A DNA stretch of 64,000 bases from Eleusine coracana subsp. coracana (taxonomy: Eukaryota; Streptophyta; Magnoliopsida; Poales; Poaceae): NCBI GenBank assembly GCA_032690845.1, contig CM064425.1:34808240-34872239 (forward strand). Reading direction: 5' to 3'. The position numbers and the translations under genes are program-made. The notes beneath the pieces are model-generated. The model did not search any database, was not told where the DNA came from, and saw only the letters and a list, made by a program, of their open reading frames with translations. Positions within the stretch are counted from its first letter, which is position 1, and the number at the start of each line of letters is the position of its first letter. Positions 25,701-35,492 of this stretch are shown here, piece after piece.

Positions 25701-28253
25701 TTGCCGCCTGGTCTTCCTCCTATTCGTGGCATAGAACATCAGATTGATTTAATTCCAGGCGCACAACTTCCTAATCGCGCCCCGTACCGCACAAATCTTG
25801 AGGAGATGAAAGAAATTCAGCGTCAAGTGCAGGCATTGCTTGATAAAGGTTACATTCGTGAGTCTCTCAGCCCTTGTTCGGTTCCTGTTTTGCTTGTTCC
25901 TAAGAAAGATGGTTCTTGGCGTATGTGTGTAGATTGTCGTGTAATTAACAATATTACAATTTGTTATCGATATCCTATACCACGCCTTGATGAACTTAGT
26001 GGTGCCACAATTTTCTCTAAGGTTGATTTACGTAGTGGTTACCATCAAATAAGAATGAAATTAGGAGATGAATGGAAAACGGCTTTTAAAACTAAATTTG
26101 GCTTGTATGAATGGTTGGTTATGCCGTTTGGATTGTCTAATGCTCCTAGCACTTTTATGCGCTTAATGAATGAAGTTCTTCGGTCTTTCATTGGAATATT
26201 TGTTGTTGTCTATTTTGATGATATCCTTATATACAGCAAATCCATGAATGAGCATTTAGATCATTTGCGTGCTGTTTTTGATGCTTTGCGTGCTGCTCAC
26301 TTGTTTGGGAAAATGGAAAAATGCACTTTTTGCACGCAACGTGTTTCGTTTCTTGGATATGTTGTTACTCCACAGGGCATTGAGGTCGATAGCAGCAAGG
26401 TGGACGCCATTCAGAGTTGGCCCCAACCGTCGACGGTCACACAGGTTCGCAGTTTTCTTGGTCTTGCAGGCTTCTATCGTCGTTTTGTGCGGGATTTCAG
26501 TCCTATTGCTGCACCATTACATGAGCTGACCAAGAAGGGTGCGCCATTTGAGTGGGGCGCACCACAAGACGACGCATTCAACACTTTAAAGGAACGGTTA
26601 ACTCATGCTCCTCTCTTACAATTGCCTAATTTTGATAAAGTGTTTGAATTGGAATGTGATGCTAGTGGAATTGGTTTGGGTGCTGTTTTGTTGCAAGATC
26701 ATAAACCCATTGCTTATTTTAGTGAGAAGTTAAGTGGTGCTGCTCTTAAATATTCCACTTATGATAAAGAACTTTATGCTTTAGTAAGAACTTTGCAAAC
26801 ATGGCAGCATTATTTATGGCCTCGCGAATTTATTATTCATTCTGATCATGAGGCTTTGAAACATATTAGAACCCAAACTAATCTGAATCGTCGTCATGCT
26901 AAATGGGTTGAATTTATTGAATCTTTGCCATACATCATTAAACATAAAAATGGGAAGGAAAATGTGATTGTCGATGCTTTGTCTCGTCGTTATATGATGC
27001 TGTCCCAATTAGACTTTAAAATCTTTAGTTTGCAAGCTTTGAAAGATCAATATGTGAATGATGCTGATTTTCATGATATTTTGATGCATTGTAAGGATGG
27101 CAAACCTTGGGGCAAATTTCATATGCAGGATGGGTTCCTGTTTCGTGCTAACAAGCTGTGTATTCCAGCTAGCTCGGTTCGTCTTTTGTTGTTACAGGAG
27201 GCGCATGGAGGTGGTCTTATGGGTCACTTCGGAGTTTTTAAGACACATGAGGTGTTGGCCGACCATTTCTTTTGGCCACGGATGCGCCGTGATGTTGAGC
27301 GCCTTGTTGCACGCTGTACTACATGTCAAAAAGCTAAATCTTGTTTGGCTAATCATGGATTGTATATGCCCTTGCCTGTTCCCTCTTCTCCTTGGCATGA
27401 TATTTCGATGGATTTTGTTTTGGGATTGCCTCGCACTAAGAAGGGGAGGGACAGTATTTTTGTGGTTGTTGATCGTTTCTCTAAAATGGCTCACTTTATA
27501 CCTTGTCATAAAACTGATGATGCCTCAAATGTTGCTGAATTGTTCTTTAGAGAGATTGTTAGATTCCATGGAATTCCTAAAACAATTGTCTCTGATCGTG
27601 ATGCTAAGTTTCTTAGTCATTTTTGGCGTTCTCTTTGGAATAAATTAGGAACTAAGCTGCTGTTTAGTACTACTTGTCATCCTCAAACTGATGGGCAAAC
27701 TGAGGTAGTAAATAGAACTTTGTCTGCTATGCTTAGAGCTGTTTTAGATAAAAATTTGAGACGCTGGGAAGATTGTTTACCTCATGTTGAATTTGCTTAT
27801 AATCATGCTACACATTCTGCCACTAAGATGTGTCCTTTTGAGGTTGTTTATGGCTATGTTCCTAAGGCGCCTATTGATTTGTTTGCTATTGATGCTGAAG
27901 ATGAACCACATCTTGATGCTCTTGCTCATATTGATCACATGAAACAATTGCATGAAGAAACACAACACAACATTGCCATTGCTAATAAAAAGTGTCAAGT
28001 TGCTGGTAGTAAAGGTAGAAAACATATTTCTTTTGAACCTGGTGATTTGGTTTGGTTGCACTTGCGTAAAGATAGATTTCCTACTTTGCGTCGTTCTAAA
28101 CTGATGCCTCGTGCTGCTGGTCCTTTTAAAGTGCTAACCAAGATTAACGATAATGCTTATGTTCTTGACTTGCCCATGGAGTTTGGTGTTTCCACTAGTT
28201 TTAATGTTGCAGATTTGAAACCATACTTGGGTGAGGATGATGAGTTGCCGTAG
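25701..28253 (+). CDS. CRM-A reverse transcriptase, RNase H, integrase (850 aa)
   Basis: Same phase as the preceding frame. RT includes VDLRSGYHQIRM and YFDDILIYS; four residues (DDML) before DELSGATIF are deleted in frame. RNase H has LECDASGIGLG, KELYAL, HSDHEAL and VDALSRR. Integrase has the zinc region, MDFVLGLP, VSDRDAK, DGQTEVVNR and the GPF motif. It ends at DDELP because TCG became TAG at 28251, just before the polypurine tract, so this copy lacks the LTR tail. With all catalytic motifs in one frame, this is the most complete Pol in the window. Confidence 0.9.
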   Translation: MPPGLPPIRGIEHQIDLIPGAQLPNRAPYRTNLEEMKEIQRQVQALLDKGYIRESLSPCSVPVLLVPKKDGSWRMCVDCRVINNITICYRYPIPRLDELSGATIFSKVDLRSGYHQIRMKLGDEWKTAFKTKFGLYEWLVMPFGLSNAPSTFMRLMNEVLRSFIGIFVVVYFDDILIYSKSMNEHLDHLRAVFDALRAAHLFGKMEKCTFCTQRVSFLGYVVTPQGIEVDSSKVDAIQSWPQPSTVTQVRSFLGLAGFYRRFVRDFSPIAAPLHELTKKGAPFEWGAPQDDAFNTLKERLTHAPLLQLPNFDKVFELECDASGIGLGAVLLQDHKPIAYFSEKLSGAALKYSTYDKELYALVRTLQTWQHYLWPREFIIHSDHEALKHIRTQTNLNRRHAKWVEFIESLPYIIKHKNGKENVIVDALSRRYMMLSQLDFKIFSLQALKDQYVNDADFHDILMHCKDGKPWGKFHMQDGFLFRANKLCIPASSVRLLLLQEAHGGGLMGHFGVFKTHEVLADHFFWPRMRRDVERLVARCTTCQKAKSCLANHGLYMPLPVPSSPWHDISMDFVLGLPRTKKGRDSIFVVVDRFSKMAHFIPCHKTDDASNVAELFFREIVRFHGIPKTIVSDRDAKFLSHFWRSLWNKLGTKLLFSTTCHPQTDGQTEVVNRTLSAMLRAVLDKNLRRWEDCLPHVEFAYNHATHSATKMCPFEVVYGYVPKAPIDLFAIDAEDEPHLDALAHIDHMKQLHEETQHNIAIANKKCQVAGSKGRKHISFEPGDLVWLHLRKDRFPTLRRSKLMPRAAGPFKVLTKINDNAYVLDLPMEFGVSTSFNVADLKPYLGEDDELP

Positions 28254-28269
28254 AGGACGACTTCACTTC

Positions 28270-28282
28270 AAGAAGGGGAGGA
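28270..28282 (+). other. Polypurine tract of A5
   Basis: AAGAAGGGGAGGA directly before the LTR at 28283. Confidence 0.88.
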
Positions 28283-28922
28283 TGATGAGGACATCAACGA
28301 CATACGAATAATGACGACAGAAGATGGCGCGCCAAACCAAGCTGTCACGCCTCCACCTCTCGTCGTCGCGCCTCCTCGAGTTATGGATCCATCTTCTAAC
28401 GAGACGACGATGTACAAGGGCCCAATCACTAGAGCTCAAGCCCAGGAATTGAAGACGGTTTTGATGCTAAGGAACGACGGCCCAGGATGATGTCGCCCGA
28501 AGGCCCACGTGGCCCAAGTCGTACGACTCCCTCTCCACCGCGTGCCTCTCCACTTCAGCCGGCCCTAGATGCCTCGTCCTCCCCCTATATAGTCAAGGGC
28601 TGCGCCCCTTGTAATCTTTGAGTTTTGTTTTAAGTTTAGCTTAGCTATACATCCGTCTCTCGACGTGAATTCAGAACTCCACCTTCGTGCAATACATCAG
28701 ATTGCTCACCTCTAATTCTTGCTCGTTCTTCGATTGCGCGTAAGAATTGATCCTCGTGATCAGGTTGATCTTGTTTACCGCAAGGTTAATATCCTCCGGA
28801 AGTTGGTTCAGTGATTGCATTGGTGCTTCGACTTGCTCGTCGTAGTCGGATCGTGAGGGTCGACATCCACCAAATCGAAGTTATCTCCACTCGCCGAAAG
28901 ATCGGGCACTCTACACCTATCA
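28283..28922 (+). repeat. CRM-A LTR shared by A5 and A6
   Basis: 640 bp, subtype 1. It is preceded by a polypurine tract (3' LTR of A5) and followed by a PBS at 28925-28938 (5' LTR of A6). An LTR serving both sides is typical of recombined tandem elements. Confidence 0.93.
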
Positions 28923-29762
28923 AGTGGTATCAGATTCCAGTGTTTCTCGGTGAGTTTTATCCAAGTCCACATAAATCGAAAACTACAAAAAAAAGTTTAC
29001 CCCAGTACGGTTTTGAGCCTCGCACTTTCATTCAATAATTTGCGTTGTTGAGTTTTTGTGCTTTCGCTTTTGATTGTTGCTGGTACACTGTGTTTCATCG
29101 TTTTCTTCCTATCATCGTCGTATCCTTCCGCCGTGCCGCGTGTTTTCACCACCACAGTTTGCTTTCCGCCGCATCTGTTTACCCCGCCTCGCTGATCGAG
29201 TCCTACTCGGTTACGTCGTGACCCGCTCGCCTCGCTGATCGAGTCCTACTCGGTTACGTCGTGACCCGCTCGCCTCGCTGATCGAGTCCTACTCGGTTAC
29301 GTCGTGACCCGCTCGCCTCGCTGATCGAGTCCTACTCTGTTATGTCGTGACCCGCTCGCCTCGCTGATCGAGTCCTACTCGGTTACGTCGTGACCCGCTC
29401 GCCTCGCCCTGTGTTTGGGTCTGTTCGGTTTCGTGTGTCCCTACTCTTTTTATTACCGTTCTACCCCTGCCTCAAAAAAAAAGTGCTTGTGCTTAATTGC
29501 TTATTTGAGGTCTCATTGTTTATATTTTCAGCAAAAAGTATTAAAAAAAAAGGGAAAAAAAGAGAAAAAAAAAGAAAGGAAAAAAAAAAAGAAAAAAAAA
29601 GAGCGGCCGAGCAACACAGGCGACGCGTTCTTGCTGCACTTTGTTTTGATCCTTTTTCCTTCCTCTTGCACTTGTACCGGCAGCAATCTTTTCGCGTTTA
29701 GCACCATTATTCAGCTTTGCAGTTATTGTTTGAATTGTGCTAACCCTTGGATTGAGTGCAGC
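28923..29762 (+). other. CRM-A leader of A6, first part
   Basis: PBS, then about 0.84 kb of leader with five 43-bp repeats (29187-29401) and the purine-rich tract (about 29540-29605). It is split at GAGTGCAGC by a compound solo LTR and resumes at 30650. Confidence 0.82.
29187..29401 (+). repeat. 43-bp tandem repeat, five units
   Basis: Unit starts CCTCGCTGATCGAGTCC and ends GACCCGCTCG. Five consecutive 43-bp units, the fourth with two changes (CTCTGTTATG). Leaders of other CRM-A copies carry fewer units, so the number varies between copies. Confidence 0.88.
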
Positions 29763-30402
29763 TGATAGGTGTAGAGTGCCCGATCTTTCGGCGAGTGGAG
29801 ATAACTTCGATTTGGTGGACGTCGACCCTCACGATCCGACTACGACGAGCAAGTCGAAGCGCCAATGCAATCGCTGAACCAACTTCCGGAGGATATTAAC
29901 CTTGCGGTAAACAAGATCAACCTGATCACGAGGATCAATTCTTGCGCGCAATCGAAGAACGAGCAAGAATTAGAGGCGAGCAATCTGATGTATTGCACGA
30001 AGGTGGAGTTCTGAATTCACGTCGAGAGACGGATGTATAGCTAAGCTAAACTTAAAACAAAACTCGAAGATTACAAGGGGCGCAGCCCTTGACTATATAG
30101 GGGGAGGACGAGGCATCTAGGGCCGGCTGAAGTGGAGAGGCGCGCGGTGGAGAGGGAGTCGTGCGACTTGGGCCACGTGGGCCTTCGGGCGACATCATCC
30201 TGGGCCGTCGTTCCTTAGCATCAAAACCGTCTTCAATTCCTGGGCTCGAGCTCTAGTGATTGGGCCCTTGTACGTCGTCGTCTCGTTAGAAGATGGATCC
30301 GTAACTCGAGGAGGCGCGACGACGAGAGGTGGAGGCGTGACAGCTTGGTTTGGCGCGCCATCTTCCGTCGTCATTATTCGTATGTCGTTGATGTCCTCAT
30401 CA
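29763..30402 (-). repeat. CRM-A LTR, complete, in compound solo LTR
   Basis: 640 bp, subtype 1, standard ends. Confidence 0.93.
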
Positions 30403-30649
30403 GAGTCGTACGACTTGGGCCACATGGGCCTTCGAGCGACATCATCCTGGGCCGTCGTTCCTTAGCATCAAAACCGTCTTCAATTCCTGGGCTCGAGCTC
30501 TAGTGATTGGGCCCTTGTACGTCGTCGTCTCGTTAGAAGATAGATCCGTAACTCGAGGAGGCGCGACGACGAGAGGTGGAGGCGTGACAGCTTGGTTTGG
30601 CGCGCCATCTTCCGTCGTCATTATTCGTATGTCGTTGATGTCCTCATCA
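30403..30649 (-). repeat. CRM-A LTR fragment, 5' 247 bp
   Basis: Minus strand TGATGAGG... to GTACGACTC, where the complete LTR begins. Confidence 0.88.
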
Positions 30650-30654
30650 GCAGC

Positions 30655-30868
30655 CTCCTAGCCCCACAAATTTTCTACTACGAGCAGGTTTTTGTTTCAC
30701 CACGCAATCGCTCCTCCAATCTTCCATCGGTTTTACCTGTGGTTGCAGTTGACGCTTGCGTACTTGGTAAGGACGGGTAAGAATTTGATAACAGCTTTTT
30801 GATTGAGCTTTTCACCCACCACTCACCTCTCGTTGTAGGATCCCGCTTTTTGTATTGCTTGTGTTTCT
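30655..30868 (+). other. CRM-A leader of A6, second part
   Basis: Leader resumes with CTCCTAGCCCC and reaches the gag start. It contains the candidate intron ends: GTAAGG/GTAAGA near 30768-30780 and TTGTAG just before GATCCCGC. Confidence 0.8.
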
Positions 30869-31531
30869 ATGGCAGAAAACAGCTCGAAGTCGGAGGAGCT
30901 CACCCTCCAGGATGTCCAGGCACAGGTTGACGGTCTACAAAACGACATGAAGACGATGCACGAGAGACTTGACTCTACGGTCACTTCGTCGAATGAGCGT
31001 TTTGATCAACTGGACCTTGCTGATACGGCTGCCCGCCCCACGCTCGCGACGATCATGACTCGTCTTGAGGCCATGTCGATGCAGCTTGGGACCATGACGA
31101 CGCAGCTCACGGAGTTGCAACATGCACGTGACTACGGCGCCGACACCGAGCAGGACGACGACAATCGCCGTGGTCGTGCTCGTAGGGTACGTGTTCCTAT
31201 TAATGATTCTTTTGCCAAAATAAAATTTCGCATTCCCACTTTTAATGGCAAATATGATCCGGGTGCTTATCTTGATGGGGAATTAGAGGTTGAACAAAAA
31301 TTTGCCTGCCATGATATTCCTGCTAATTTACAAGTTAAGGCTGCTATTAGTGAATTTACTGAATTTGCTTTACTTTGGTGGCGTGAGTATAGACAAAGAT
31401 ATCCTGATAATATTCCAGCCACTTGGACGGCATTAAAAGCTGCTATGCATCATCGTTTTGTGCCGTCATATTATGCTAGAGATTTGCTTAATCAAATGCA
31501 GCGTTTTCAACAAGGTTCACTTTCCGTATAG
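30869..31531 (+). CDS. CRM-A gag N-terminal part (220 aa)
   Basis: Conserved gag start MAENSSKSEEL, N-terminal helical region and most of the gag domain, ending SLSV at a TAG (GAG to TAG, 31529-31531). The frame continues beyond the stop into 31547-31957. It keeps the usual start context after the leader. As one piece it lacks the zinc knuckle and protease. Confidence 0.85.
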   Translation: MAENSSKSEELTLQDVQAQVDGLQNDMKTMHERLDSTVTSSNERFDQLDLADTAARPTLATIMTRLEAMSMQLGTMTTQLTELQHARDYGADTEQDDDNRRGRARRVRVPINDSFAKIKFRIPTFNGKYDPGAYLDGELEVEQKFACHDIPANLQVKAAISEFTEFALLWWREYRQRYPDNIPATWTALKAAMHHRFVPSYYARDLLNQMQRFQQGSLSV

Positions 31532-31546
31532 GATTATTATCAAGCT

Positions 31547-31957
31547 TTGCAAAAGGGTATGATTCGCTGTGGTTTAGTTGAACTGGATGATGCTGCTATG
31601 GCTCGCTTTAGGGGTGGGTTAAATCGTGACATTCAGAACATTCTTGATTATAAGCATTATGATGATATGACCACCTTATTTGAATATGCTTGTAAAGCTG
31701 AACGTGAAGTGCAGGATCGACAATCTTCGTCCAGACCTAACATTTTTGTAGGGTCCAAGACGCCTTCAGCTCCACGGCCGACACCTCCTTCCACGTCGCG
31801 CGACCACTCCTCGACCACGTCCAGGTCGAGTGCTCCATCCACGGCCAAATCTGCCTCGATCGTGCCGTCCTCCTCGTCGTCTGGACGAGCTCGTGATATT
31901 CAGTGTCACCGTTGCCGAGGATTTGGTCATGTGATACGCGATTGTCCAAATAATTGA
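31547..31957 (+). CDS. CRM-A gag C-terminal part with zinc knuckle (136 aa)
   Basis: In phase with the preceding gag part. It holds the end of the gag domain (LNRDIQNILDYKHYDD), the serine- and proline-rich linker and the knuckle CHRCRGFGHVIRDC. It ends at TGA (31955-31957), a CGA to TGA change typical of methylated CpG decay, with a neighbouring AAA to AAT change. Confidence 0.82.
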   Translation: MQKGMIRCGLVELDDAAMARFRGGLNRDIQNILDYKHYDDMTTLFEYACKAEREVQDRQSSSRPNIFVGSKTPSAPRPTPPSTSRDHSSTTSRSSAPSTAKSASIVPSSSSSGRARDIQCHRCRGFGHVIRDCPNN

Positions 31958-31960
31958 ACT

Positions 31961-32728
31961 ATGTTGATTCGTGACGACGGTGGGTATTCTTCTCCTAGTG
32001 ATTCTGAGGATATTCAGCAGACTATGCTTGCCACTAATCATGCAGATAATACGGAGCTTCATGTCGACTCTAGTGCCGCCTACAGGTATGCAATTCTCGT
32101 TGTGCAGCGTGTTCTTAGTACACAGGTCGTTCAGGATGAAAAGCATCAGCGCCACAACATTTTTCATATCAAAGGCGTTGTGCAAGAACGAGCGGTGCGT
32201 ATAATCATCGATGGTGGCAGTTGCAACAATTTGGCTAGTACGACCTTGGTGGAGCAGTTGTCATTGCCAACAAGGAAGCATCCACATCCTTATCACGTTC
32301 AATGGCTTAATGATGGCGGCAAAATAAAGGTAACGCGCTTGGTACGTGTTCCTTTCTCTCTTGGCGCCTATTCTGATTTTGTAGATTGTGATGTTGTTCC
32401 AATGGAAGCATGCTCTTTGTTGCTTGGCCGTCCTTGGCAATATGATGTTGATAGTGTTCATCATGGTCGCTCCAATTATTATTCCTTCATGTTTAAGGGT
32501 CAGAAAATTGTTATTCATCCGATGACACCTGAACAAGTTCTTAAAGATGATATTGCTCGAGCGACAAAAGCTGCAAAATTGGTTACATCGCCTCCTGTTG
32601 CACCTGTTCAACATGAGATCAAATTGAATAACCCTATCTTGCTTGCTACACGTGCTGATTTTGATGAATTACATGATGCTAATCTGCTATGCGCTAGTTT
32701 GCTCTCGTATGCTTGTTTCACTAGATGA
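31961..32728 (+). CDS. CRM-A protease (255 aa)
   Basis: Same phase as gag. It carries the acidic linker, the protease motif IIDGGSCNNLAS and downstream protease sequence to DANLL. There a 5-bp loss near 32688 (the repeat TTTGC) shifts the frame, so the last residues (CASLLSYACFTR) are wrong-frame. Compared with other copies S replaces A in the GGYSSPSDSE stretch and Y replaces D in AAYRYA. Confidence 0.82.
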   Translation: MLIRDDGGYSSPSDSEDIQQTMLATNHADNTELHVDSSAAYRYAILVVQRVLSTQVVQDEKHQRHNIFHIKGVVQERAVRIIIDGGSCNNLASTTLVEQLSLPTRKHPHPYHVQWLNDGGKIKVTRLVRVPFSLGAYSDFVDCDVVPMEACSLLLGRPWQYDVDSVHHGRSNYYSFMFKGQKIVIHPMTPEQVLKDDIARATKAAKLVTSPPVAPVQHEIKLNNPILLATRADFDELHDANLLCASLLSYACFTR

Positions 32729-35060
32729 GGCGCCTATGTTGCATATTCCTCCTGCTGTTGCTAACCTTTTGCAGGACTATAAAGATGTTTTTCCCGCTGA
32801 ATTGCCGCCGGGTCTTCCTCCTATTCGTGGCATAGAACATCAGATTGATTTAATTCCAGGCGCGCAGCTTCCTAATCGCGCCCCGTACCGCACAAATCGT
32901 GAGGAGACGAAAGAAATTCAGCGTCAAGTGCAGGCATTGCTTGATAAAGGTTACATTCGTGAGTCTCTCAGCCCTTGTTCGGTTCCTGTTTTGCTTGTTC
33001 CTAAGAAAGATGGTTCTTGGCGTATGTGTGTAGATTGTCGTGCAATTAACAATATTACAATTCGTTATCGATATCCTATACCACGCCTTGATGATATGCT
33101 TGATGAACTTAGTGGTGCCACAATTTTCTCTAAGGTTGATTTGCGTAGTGGTTACCATCAAATAAGAATGAAATTAGGAGATGAATGGAAAACGGCTTTT
33201 AAAACTAAATTTGGCTTGTATGAATGGTTGGTTATGCCGTTTGGATTGTCTAATGCTCCTAGCACTTTTATGCGCTTAATGAATGAAGTTCTTCGGCCTT
33301 TCATTGGAATATTTGTTGTTGTCTATTTTGATGATATCTTTATATACAGCAAATCCATGAATGAGCATTTAGATCATTTGCGTGCTGTTTTTGATGCTTT
33401 GCGTGCTGCTCACTTGTTTGGGAACATGGAAAAATGCACTTTTTGCATGCAACGTGTTTCGTTTCTTGGATATGTTGTTACTCCACAGGGCATTGAGGTC
33501 GATAGCAGCAAGGTGGACGCCATTCAGAGTTGGCCCCAACCGACGACGGTCACACAGGTTCGCAGTTTTCTTGGTCTTGCAGGCTTCTATCGTCGTTTTG
33601 TGCGGGATTTCAGTTCTATTGCTGCAACATTACATGAGCTGACCAAGAAGGGTGCGCCATTTGAGTGGGGCGCACCACAAGACGACGCATTCAACACTTT
33701 AAAGGAACGGTTAACTCATGCTCCTCTCCTACAATTGCCTAATTTTGATAAAGTGTTTGAACTGGAATGTGATGCTAGTGGAATTGGTTTGGGTGCTGTT
33801 TTGTTGCAAGATCATAAACCCATTGCTTATTTTAGTGAGAAGTTAAGTGGTGCTGCTCTTAAATATTCCACTTATGATAAAGAACTTTATGCTTTAGTAA
33901 GAACTTTGCAAACATGGCAGCATTATTTATGGCCTCGCGAATTTATTATTCATTCTGATCATGAGGCTTTGAAACATATTAGAACCCAAACTAATCTGAA
34001 TCGTCGTCATGCTAAATGGGTTGAATTTATTGAATCTTTCCCATACATCATTAAACATAAAAATGGGAAGGAAAATGTGATTGCCGATGCTTTGTCTCGT
34101 CGTTATATGATGCTGTCCCAATTAGACTTTAAAATCTTTGGTTTGCAAGCTTTGAAAGATCAATATGTGAATGATGTTGATTTTCATGATATTATGATGT
34201 ATTGTAAGGATGGCAAACCTTGGGGCAAATTTCATATGCAGGATGGGTTCCTGTTTCGTGCAAACAAGCTGTGTATTCCAGCTAGCTCGGTTCGTCTTTT
34301 GTTGTTACAGGAGGCGCATGGAGGTGGTCTTATGGGTCACTTCGGAGTTTTCAAGACACATGAGGTGTTGGCCGACCATTTCTTTTGGCCACGGATGCGC
34401 CGTGATGTTGAGCGCCTTGTTGCACGCTGTACTACATGTCAAAAAGCTAAATCTCGTTTGGGTAATCATGGTTTGTATATGCCCTTGCCTGTTCCCTCTT
34501 CTCCTTGGCATGATATTTCGACGGATTTTGTTTTGGGATTGCCTCGCACTAAGAAGGGGAGGGACAGTATTTTTGTGGTTGTTGATCGTTTCTCTAAAAT
34601 GGCTCACTTTATACCTTGTCATAAAACTGATGATGCCTCAAATGTTGCTGAATTGTTCTTTAGAGAGATTGTTAGATTGCATGGAATTCCTAAAACAATT
34701 GTCTCTGATCGTGATGCTAAGTTTCTTAGTCATTTTTGGCGTTCCCTTTGGAATAAATTAGGAACTAAGCTGCTGTTTAGTACTACTTGTCATCCTCAAA
34801 CTGATGGGCAAACAGAGGTAGTAAATAGAACTTTGTCTGCTATGCTTAGAGCTGATGAGGACATCAACGACATACGAATAATGACGACGGAAGATGGCGC
34901 GCCAAACCAAGCTGTCACGCCTCCACCTCTCGTCGTCGCGCCTCCTCGAGTTACGGATCCATCTTCTAACGAGACGACGACGTACAAGGGCCCAATCACT
35001 AGAGCTCGAGCCCAGGAATTGAAGACGGTTTTGATGCTAAGGAACGACGGCCCAGGATGA
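32643..35060 (+). CDS. CRM-A RT, RNase H, truncated integrase fused to LTR tail (805 aa)
   Basis: Element sequence in frame from about 32688 (CYALVCSRM); the first 14 residues are wrong-frame. It contains full RT (VDLRSGYHQIRM, YFDDIFIYS with L to F), RNase H (LECDASGIGLG, KELYAL, HSDHEAL, ADALSRR) and integrase with the zinc region, a changed first catalytic context (STDFVLGLP, D kept), VSDRDAK and DGQTEVVNR. After SAMLRA the frame enters the LTR at 34853 as DEDINDIRIM. The integrase C-terminal domain, GPF motif and polypurine tract are missing. The catalytic triad is still present. Confidence 0.87.
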   Translation: MLHVLILMNYMMLICYALVCSRMLVSLDEAPMLHIPPAVANLLQDYKDVFPAELPPGLPPIRGIEHQIDLIPGAQLPNRAPYRTNREETKEIQRQVQALLDKGYIRESLSPCSVPVLLVPKKDGSWRMCVDCRAINNITIRYRYPIPRLDDMLDELSGATIFSKVDLRSGYHQIRMKLGDEWKTAFKTKFGLYEWLVMPFGLSNAPSTFMRLMNEVLRPFIGIFVVVYFDDIFIYSKSMNEHLDHLRAVFDALRAAHLFGNMEKCTFCMQRVSFLGYVVTPQGIEVDSSKVDAIQSWPQPTTVTQVRSFLGLAGFYRRFVRDFSSIAATLHELTKKGAPFEWGAPQDDAFNTLKERLTHAPLLQLPNFDKVFELECDASGIGLGAVLLQDHKPIAYFSEKLSGAALKYSTYDKELYALVRTLQTWQHYLWPREFIIHSDHEALKHIRTQTNLNRRHAKWVEFIESFPYIIKHKNGKENVIADALSRRYMMLSQLDFKIFGLQALKDQYVNDVDFHDIMMYCKDGKPWGKFHMQDGFLFRANKLCIPASSVRLLLLQEAHGGGLMGHFGVFKTHEVLADHFFWPRMRRDVERLVARCTTCQKAKSRLGNHGLYMPLPVPSSPWHDISTDFVLGLPRTKKGRDSIFVVVDRFSKMAHFIPCHKTDDASNVAELFFREIVRLHGIPKTIVSDRDAKFLSHFWRSLWNKLGTKLLFSTTCHPQTDGQTEVVNRTLSAMLRADEDINDIRIMTTEDGAPNQAVTPPPLVVAPPRVTDPSSNETTTYKGPITRARAQELKTVLMLRNDGPG

Positions 35061-35492
35061 TGTCGCCCGAAGGCCCACGTGGCCCAAGTCGTACGACTCC
35101 CTCTCCACCGCGTGCCTCTCCACTTCAGCCGGCCCTAGATGCCTTGTCCTCCCCCTATATAGTCAAGGCATGCGCCCCTTGTAATCTTTGAGTTTTGTTT
35201 TAAGTTTAGCTTAGCTATACATCCGTCTCTCGACGTGAATTCAGAACTCCACCTTCGTGCAATACATCAGATTGCTCGCCTTTAATTCTTGCTCGTTCTT
35301 CGATTGCGCGCAAGAATTGATCCTCGTGATCAGGTTGATCTTGTTTACCGCAAGGTTAATATCCTCCGGAAGTTGGTTCAGCGATTGCATTGGCGCTTCG
35401 GCTTGCTCGTCGTAGTCGGATCGTGAGGGTCAACATCCACCAAATCGAAGTTATCTCCACTCGTCGAAAGATCGGGCACTCTACACCTATCA
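34853..35492 (+). repeat. CRM-A LTR at 3' end of A6
   Basis: 640 bp, subtype 2. It begins directly after integrase codons (TTAGAGC) with no polypurine tract. Right flank ATCAGTCC. Confidence 0.93.

Larger units (their letters stand above)
29763..30649 (-). mobile_element. Compound solo LTR of CRM-A (full plus partial LTR)
   Basis: Minus-strand insertion of 887 bp: a full LTR (29763-30402) directly joined to the 5' 247 bp of another (30403-30649). The target duplication GCAGC flanks it at 29758-29762 and 30650-30654. There is no internal region. It fits an element that inserted into its own kind's LTR, then recombined down to LTR sequence only. Confidence 0.9.
22802..35492 (+). mobile_element. 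CRM-A chain A5/A6 with four LTRs
   Basis: Plus strand: truncated LTR (22802-23383), full LTR (23384-24023), internal (24024-28282), full LTR (28283-28922), internal (28923-34852, carrying a compound solo LTR), full LTR (34853-35492). The left flank is CRM-B LTR and the right flank an unrelated island, with no duplication. LTR subtypes alternate (CRM-A2, A1, A2 for the last three), so the LTRs are not original pairs. Confidence 0.85.

Noticed and set aside
29187..29401. CRISPR-like array
   Set aside because: Direct 43-bp tandem units with no spacers, inside a eukaryotic retrotransposon leader.
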